Origin: Styela clava
Lineage: Eukaryota; Chordata; Ascidiacea; Stolidobranchia; Styelidae
Length of the DNA: 64,000 nucleotides
Reading direction: 5' to 3'
NCBI RefSeq assembly: GCF_964204865.1
Contig: NC_135254.1
Location: 8,623,001-8,687,000 of the forward strand
Each line of letters begins with the position of its first letter. Position 1 is the stretch's first letter. The position numbers were made by a program, and so were the translations under genes. Shown here one piece after another: positions 56,967-64,000 of the stretch. The notes under the pieces were generated by a model. That model was not told the origin of the DNA and made no database searches. It worked only from the letters and a program-made list of their open reading frames with translations.

Positions 56967-57282
56967 TTTCCATCAAATTAAGACACGTTCATGGACATAA
57001 TTCATACTTATATATATACACAGACTGATATTTTAGACATAAAACAGTTCAATGCATAATTGATGCCATGTTTACCGAGTCGAATTTCAGACCAGTGACA
57101 TGACAAGTTATGAACGAACATTAAGTTCTAATATCAAACAAATTTAGTGCTAAATCCTTCGATAAAATAAAATAAAAAAAACTTATGCAACTTATTCCTT
57201 CAAAAATTTACAACCTGCGAAGTGCTTGGGTCTCTAGCCTGCAAAACCTTCATAATCAGATCCATTGTTGCAACCACTAGGC

Positions 57283-57573
57283 CAGTGGTTTCCAACCTTT
57301 CATGGTTCGTGTCCCCCTTCCGTTGGTTTTTAGCACTCATAGACCTTGTTTATCAGTCTAGTTGTTTTTATAGTTCTATTTGGAATGGAGTATTCAAAAT
57401 TACATTATTTTCAAATAATTCATGCTTAACAAAGTGAAAACAGCATATGAAATATCCTTATCAAGCAATGAAACTAGAAATGACGGAGAGTTTAATGGTT
57501 GAGGGAAAACTAATATCAGTTTTCTGCCGATCATTTCTTCTTCCCCTCTAAACCGCTCTGTTGGTAACCGCTG
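57283..57573. mobile_element. hAT MITE beside L4, inverted
   Basis: Begins 'cagtggtttccaaccttt' and ends 'ttggtaaccgctg'. Reverse orientation of the 16805-17118 element. Left flank cactaggc is the complement of that element's target octamer gcctagtg; the right flank has decayed. The interrupted SINE precedes it at 57200-57282. Confidence 0.75.
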
Positions 57574-57829
57574 CCATAGATCTTTATGCCTAAATCTCAA
57601 AATTTTAATATGAACTTCAATTATTAAATAATCTATAAAACTTTCTCATCCGATGGATCGATTTTTAATTTCTTCTGATTTTCATGCAGATTACCTGTAT
57701 ATGCTGCATCTAGTTTTCCTTAAGGTTCATATTTCAAATTTTAGAGTAGTTTTGCCGTGTGTTGTTAATTATATATCTTCATCACGGTGAATCATTTTCA
57801 ACGACTCAATTTTCATGGGAATGAACAAT

Positions 57830-58070
57830 TAGTTGTATTTTGTTGGTTTTAGAGAAGAAATCGGAATTGCCTGCTGAGACTCATTTGTGCTATTTTATAA
57901 ACAATGTTTATGTACGACTTTCGCTGCGATAGAGGCTTTGAACAGCTATTACCAGAATGGTTACGATTCGAATTTGGGTGGAATGTGGGGCATGGAATTT
58001 GAACTTGAGATGTGTAACCTGCGATGCCAACAGAGGTTTGTTCAACACTTTGACCGCCAGACCATCTGGC
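57830..58070 (-). repeat. tRNA-derived SINE-like repeat beside L4
   Basis: On the minus strand TGGTCTGGCGGTC (box-A-like) is followed about 55 bases later by AGTTCAAATTCC (box-B-like). The downstream body matches 6480-6700 and 16310-16600. Best-preserved copy of the three. Confidence 0.55.
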
Positions 58071-61000
58071 CCACAAAACTGAGAAAAGGTTCTCGATTTA
58101 AAAGGTTCACATTTCCTACACCATCCAAGACTAGTATTTCGGGACATGTGCTTTTGACGTGGGATGCCCAACCGTCTTAACCCGTCGCACCGGTGATATC
58201 GAATAAAATGACCTCGCGAACAGGTAACAAAATATTGAAATGAATAAAACGAAAATATTAGCCTCTGTTCGAGTAATATACTCAAATCACAAAACAGTTC
58301 AATCAACAAACGGCTTATCAGACTCAAATAGACACTTTTACATTAACGTGGAAGGTGAGCATTGGTCCAAGATTTGGGAATGAATGATTGCAAGCGACAG
58401 GATTTTCACAAGAATGATCCGCTTATGCGCAGAGCGTTGCAAAACTTCCATACGAGTTTTCTTTCTTTTCTGAGTCATCTGGCAGAATTCCGGTAGACTC
58501 AGAATCAAAGTTCAGTCGTTCTAAAAGTTGTACGCTTTGGCACCTAGCCATGTTAACAATTCACTGAAGCATATTTATCTACGACGTTATCTGAATTGTA
58601 TGCAAAACTTTCCCTGTTTATGTTTCCACGTGAAAATATAAAAATTGCAAGTCACCATTCACCCCTACGTGGAAATATTCAATTTGGCAATAATATGTGC
58701 CTTCGTTTGGTGTACAAAAGCGCTGTCTCCTCTCTTTTCGTCATTTGGCCATCTGACATACTTTATTGAATATTTGTAAGTAAATGCGATCCACTGTTCG
58801 GAAATTTATCGAATAGGTGAGAAGGAGATTTGCATAGAGTGAAAAATAATGAACTCCTAAACGATGAACGATCTTAACTTTAATCATGGTTATGTGTCTG
58901 AGATGAAATGTTTTATATAGCACATGTGGTAGTTGTATTTACAATATATTTGCTGCTGGTCAGGGGCATTCGTAAATGAAGAAGGCATGGTACTTACATA
59001 AATATAAATAATGTCAGATTCCAATGCCAATCCTGTACCTTGCCTTAGCTTTTTCTACATTGCATGCACTAATGATTGAAGCTTTGTAAATATGTGAAAG
59101 ATAGTGAGTAAAACGAAAGACTGTAACTGTTTTGTTTGTAGATTGCTAGAAAAATTTCATATTTATATTAAATCAGTTTGCATTGTTACGTTTGAGCTTG
59201 CATATTTGACATCAAAGCATGTGTGCCTCTTTATTGGAATTTAATCTTGACTGTCGACATCTGTATTGGGAATCATAATTTCAAACATGAGAGCTATGCT
59301 CAAATATATGGACACGTAGCGCCACCTAATGGCAATAATTTTGATGATGTCATAGCAAAAAAAAGGAATAGCCTTCTGAAGAAAATTTTTATCTTTAACC
59401 ACAGAAAATTTCAAAGCAATTGGTCCAGTAATCAAAGAGAAAAGCGACTTTTTAAAAATGTGTCAAAGAACAAGAACAACAACAACAACAACAACAACAT
59501 AATATTGAAACGATCGCTATGTCCACTACGTGTCTAATAAGCATGTGTTACATCAGTATTAATCAACGAATTGATGAAATTGACTGATATACAACAGACT
59601 GATACGTTTTAGAGTTGATCGAACAAAACTCCCAATTTTTAGCATTGCATTAGTGTTTCCGCTGCAGAATGACGACGCTTTCCGTACAGTTTAATCCCAT
59701 TCATAATTGATCATTACGACGGATATTCACATTTTGCCTAAGCGAATGTGCATCGATCGATTTAATTCCAGGTATTATCAAAATAATACGATATTTTTCA
59801 TCCTCAAGTAGGACATGGTAAAATTTAAATTTTTTACCAGTCATTTTCTACTACCTACATATTCCATACATTTTTGATTCAAATGTTGATCCCATTAGTA
59901 ATAGCGAAAAAACTTGTTTCTACTTTTCATTTCCCCTTCATTTTTGGTAAGTAGTAACGGTTCATAGTAAATTTATACGCAAAATACCGAATATCATTAT
60001 TTTTTATTTTATTGAAAATTACATTTGAAATGAATTTTTCCCAAAATAATAAGATAATTTGGGCTCTTCATACTATTCTTCAGATGACTTTGAATCGAAA
60101 GAATTGTTTCAATGAAAGGAAACACACAACGTCAAATATAAAGATCATCACAAATAAGCAGTTTTCTATATTCAAGAATTTTTCTGTGTAGTGTCGTATA
60201 GCAATTATTAGTTTGTCTATCTGTACAGTAACTTGATGTGATACAGTATATTGTATTATGACAGTATTCCATTGATGACAATTTTTTTGCATCTAACAGC
60301 TATATATTGCTTGTCAGAAAACAAATAATCGAAATATTTTAAATTTTGATTTGGCATGGAATGTAATCATAAACATCGTATTAATGTTATCAATATCAAA
60401 ATAAATATCAATGTAACTAAAGCACTACGAAGTGAAAGTTTAGGGATGAATGGAGAAAAAGGAACAAGTTCAGGAAAAATGAAATATTAAAAAAAAAAAT
60501 CATTACAGCAAGCGTCGTCTGGGAGAGGGTTCGCAGCTCGTAGTCAGATCTTTTCATAATTCTGTATATTTTGTGGTAAGAGCAATAATTGAAAGATGTT
60601 TTGAGCTAAAAATGGCAAATATGAGCATATCTGATTGAAATGTTGTCCGAATATCATGAAAAAAGGTGGGCGCCCCAACACAGTATATTTCCATGTACCG
60701 TAAATAACGTATTCGCCATAAAGAATATGTATTGTATGCTTAGCAGTTGGTATCATAAGAACACATACTGGGTTAGGTAGTCCTTTCTCTGTTTCATGTG
60801 ACGCATTCGCCAATGTTTAGTTTCGGAACTTAACTGCAGTTGAACACGATTTGTTCGAGTACTGAAACTTGTCTTGCCATAAGAAACAATGGTAATTATT
60901 TTAATTCGTTCTTACGCATCCAAAATACCCAAAATATTAACAAAAGGTGTACCTGAACAGCAATAATTACTTAAATATTTATATATTAAAGATTAAACAT

Positions 61001-61950
61001 AATAACGTTTCAAATATATAAAAAAAATTGTATCAATCAGGCTACTGCATGTACGTTTGAGCAAATATCTGAGGATTCTACGGGACTCGTTTTTGTGCGC
61101 GATGACGTCATTGAAGTTGCGCACTTTGAGACGGTCTCGCTTACGCGTTAGTCTTGAAGATTGCCGTACCGGTAGTCTACTGTGACAGAGTGCATACTCG
61201 CACCAGTACCTGTTAGTTTTGGACTTTGTGTCCATATATTTGAGCATCGCTCTCTTGATGAATGGTCAAGAGGCAGCCGAGACGCACGGTTCGTGTGACG
61301 TCATCTCCCTCAGTGGCGCACCGAATTTCCGTAGTACCGCGGCATTTTTGACTAGAATTTTTTGATCGACTACCGATTTGTTCAAGTATCATCAGGTCGT
61401 TCGACTACCGAAGTACCACTGTTATTCTATTCATTTTGTCTTTTAAACAGAGAGGCTGTTAAGTAATAAATTTAATCATTTTATCTAAAATATACTGCCA
61501 TCAACTCATATGCGCATTCAATATTCGCTGAGTTATTTTGCATTGCAATATCTTGAATAACAAAATTCTTAATCAAAGAGATGAGATTTGATAATCTTCT
61601 GATGTAGGCGAGCAATCGGGCCCAATTTTGTATACCTATTTTTATTCATGTCATACGACCCCCAAAATTTACAACAATAAATCTGGGTGGTAGTGACTTT
61701 AATGCAATTGAAAGCCGAATGAATGATATCGTCATTTAAAAGTGTACTACTACACTCACAAATTTTTTTTAAATCATGGATAGAATAGAATATTTGCCTT
61801 AGTAATATTAACGACAAATTCTAATCATTCTAAACCGTTTTCTTTCCTGAATTGCATCAATAAAGCGCCAGAAATCGCCCCAGTCCTCATGATTTGTGTT
61901 TGATGACTTTGTGTATATTACTCTTGCCCGTCGGTATAAATTAATTCTCC
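58071..61950. other. Spacer with scattered repeats
   Basis: Contains an (AAC)n microsatellite at 59474-59500 inside a repeat shared with 36262-36340, and two stretches with 'gctcaaatatatgga' (59297 on plus; 61231-61245 on the other strand) that look like members of one repeat. 'cagtggcgcaccgaatttcc' at 61311 resembles a hAT end. Open frames at 58741, 59223, 60544 and 60993 have no supported identity. Confidence 0.4.
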
Positions 61951-62008
61951 TGTTTACAATATATATTTAAACATAATCCGAATATACATTTCAATGAACA
62001 AAGATGAA

Positions 62009-62576
62009 CTAAGATTTTCCATGAAATAAAATTTCTTGATCGTGGAGGTTGTCTGCATTTTCTGCAAAAAAATTAGTAAAACAAATCAGATGCATATTAA
62101 AGTATTGTTGTTGTTAATGTATCATAGCCATTCAGAGGTTTATCACGGTATTCTGCGTCGCAATTTATCTGCAACTTGGTTGATACAGTTTTAAAAAGCC
62201 ATATACAAAATTTACCTCGGAATGTCTGCGCAGATTCTGGGCTGTCACCTTCAGGGACGAAACCACCAACTGACAAAATTTGATAAACATTAGAAGAGTT
62301 CACTATTTCATAGCCTTTTTTTATTTTGTAATTTATTATTGTACTACTTGTAAAGTTTATTTTCATCTGTGTACGACGACTTCAGATCTTTATTTTATTC
62401 TGAATCTACAAAACTTGAAACAAAAATTGAAGTACAATTTCCTGAATCTTTACAACGGGATGTTATAATAGGTGATGAAGACAAAACTTACGAACTCCGG
62501 AGATGAACGATGCAGTTATTGAAACCATGAAGACGATCATAGAGATCCTGCTAAGAATTGATGGAGTGATGCTCAT
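62009..62576 (-). CDS. Small secreted peptide precursor G5
   Basis: Predicted three-exon gene of 63 residues: 62492-62576 (start), 62216-62269, 62009-62061 (stop TAG). All junctions are phase 1 with good signals (donors GTAAGTTTT and GTAAAT; acceptors aattttgtcag and tttttttgcag). Residues 1 to about 27 (MSITPSILSRISMIVFMVSI then TASFISG) form a signal peptide, leaving a mature peptide of about 36 residues that is acidic, Cys-free and rich in Glu/Asp/Ser (GGFVPEGDSPESAQTFR, then NADNLHDQEILFHGKS). Exon 2 aligns with exon 3 of genes A and B and the last exon with 34304-34365, so it belongs to the same small family. A splice-acceptor-like tttctag lies 13 nt before the ATG. No known family recognised; bioactive peptide, secreted effector or relic are all possible. 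Confidence 0.5.
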
Positions 62577-62589
62577 TTTAAAAATTGTT

Positions 62590-64000
62590 CTAGAAAATAC
62601 GAAGAAATCGAAAACATTAAATAGAGATATTAGAGTTTAAAGAAACAAATGTAAACGATTTCAACAAATTTGCGAAAAATATTTCTGCACGTGTTTGTAG
62701 CTGGATCATTCGTTCTTTGTAAGATCAGAATTCTTCATGCCTTATTCTTCGCAGTTTCGTGGGATAATCAATGTCTAATAAATCTATGAAAACTACTATT
62801 ATGTCTGCATAGACGTCAAGATTGCCGAAATGCTACAGAGTATTTTAATCATGTTCTAAAACATATTAGTTTCGGGAACCACGGAAACGGTATACGGTAA
62901 ATTTTTCTGTCTACATTTCAATCACTCGATCAAAATTATTTCGAGTGTCTCTCTGCCAAGTTCGGGCCATTTAGATTGGGTAACTTGCATTACTTCGAGT
63001 CTTTGAATCAAAAAAAGCAACTTTACCTTGCAATGGCTTTTTTGAACTGTTGGGTTGCAAACTGACACCTCTAGACCTCAAAACTTCTTGCAGGTTGCCG
63101 GGTTGAAAATGGGATGTTTCACTCCAACATTCCAGTTTTATATAGCAAATCTGTTTCCGGATGAATACAATCCATTGAAAAAAATGGCTCATCTCTCTGG
63201 CATTTTACCGCTCGGGAGCAAAATCAGTTATTCGACTTATAATAATTGGGTATAAATTAGGATACCAACTTCAAAACTGGATTATCAAGTTTTCGATCAC
63301 CGTTGTACTCTTCACAGAGTGTCATACATACATGGCATTAGGAGATCACACGAAGGCATATATTCTTGCCGTTTATTCTGTTACATCAGGTCTAGACAAT
63401 CTGCATTGAGATCAACATACAAAAAAAGTATTGCAGGCAATACTCATATATTTATATCAGAACATAAGAAGTGGCTTGTAACAGATTTGACCTAAAATTA
63501 TGTAGAAATTGAAACATATGATATGAGTCGAAACTCAACTGCACATTTCATGCGGCGAACCACTTGACTTGATGAAGCAAATACGTGATTAGGTAATGCA
63601 AATTTATCTGTAGTGAGGATTAAACATAGAGGTGATTTTCCCAGCAACGAATATCGGCCTTTTCTCGTTCTATCGTCGTTAATCTTACAATGATTTCAAA
63701 TTTGAACGCTTTTCAACATTTTTTTCATTTTGTTCACTGCATAAATAACAATTCTTCGATATTAATCATGACCCTATTGTTTTATTTTGTCACGTTTATA
63801 CATTTGTGTTGTCTTCCAAGATCACGTAAAAGACAAAAAATATCTTTCCGATTGTCTAGACTCAAGAATGATTGTCTCAAGAATGACTGGAGCGTGCTAA
63901 TTGCTACATTTGCAACAACGTAGAATTTTTGCATTTTTAACGCATAGAAATTTGCACCCATGTCGTCGCACCTGCTCGCAAATACTTGTCTATTAAAATA
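62590..64000. other. Unassigned spacer
   Basis: AT-rich sequence to the window end. Any upstream exon or promoter of G5 would lie here, but I cannot identify one. Open frames 62971-63192, 63055-63255 and 63690-63923 are unsupported. Confidence 0.4.

Overview
The window is AT-rich nuclear DNA of a multicellular animal. Genes have GT-AG introns and short exons, spacers are long, and most of the DNA is transposon-derived. There is no operon or Shine-Dalgarno organisation and no CRISPR. Secreted collagen plus C-type-lectin-like genes, hAT and MITE swarms, a Tx1/L1-like LINE, and splice acceptors placed just before start codons suggest a marine invertebrate deuterostome, perhaps a tunicate. That placement is inference. 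All gene models below were built by hand from splice signals, reading phase and comparison of paralogous copies inside the window.

Gene content. (1) A small family of collagen/C-type-lectin-like genes occurs four times: L1 (7688-11188, minus, N-terminus not found, threonine/serine-rich stalk instead of collagen), L2 (17360-19683, minus, complete, 269 residues), L3 (37271-39634, minus, complete, 259 residues, altered N-terminus and collagen) and L4 (54746-56966, plus, pseudogene). All share two C-terminal lectin exons with identical exon lengths and phases. (2) Very short secreted or membrane peptides are encoded by tiny multi-exon genes: A (3029-3572), B (30912-31711) and G5 (62009-62576), with a further stray terminal exon at 34304-34365. 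(3) A tyrosine-motif-rich cytoplasmic-tail exon lies at 34667-35057 (minus), belonging to a receptor-like gene whose ectodomain I could not locate.

Layout. 1-2 kb: purine-rich minisatellite and hAT fragments. 2.0-5.6 kb: duplication block A with peptide gene A. 6.4-11.2 kb: L1. 13.2-14.2 kb: tandem duplication. 15.2-19.7 kb: MITEs and L2. 20-25 kb: repeat region R, itself tandemly duplicated. 25.4 kb: fragment of the eEF1A C-terminus. 26.2-28.3 kb: hAT elements. 30.4-34.4 kb: block B (second copy of block A). 34.7-35.3 kb: tyrosine-motif tail. 36.7-41.9 kb: L3 and part of R. 42.1-43.2 kb: tandem duplication. 43.9-44.6 kb: long minisatellite. 45.5 kb: gypsy-like pol remnant. 46.1-47.3 kb: R again, inverted. 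47.8-53.75 kb: full-length LINE with both ORFs open. 54.7-58 kb: L4, inverted. 62.0-62.6 kb: peptide gene G5.

The region has grown by repeated segmental duplication, one copy inverted, followed by transposon insertion. Because paralogous blocks lie side by side, several insertions can be seen against their empty site in the other copy. The expanding genes all encode secreted or surface proteins, as expected for a fast-evolving recognition or defence locus; that functional reading is inference.
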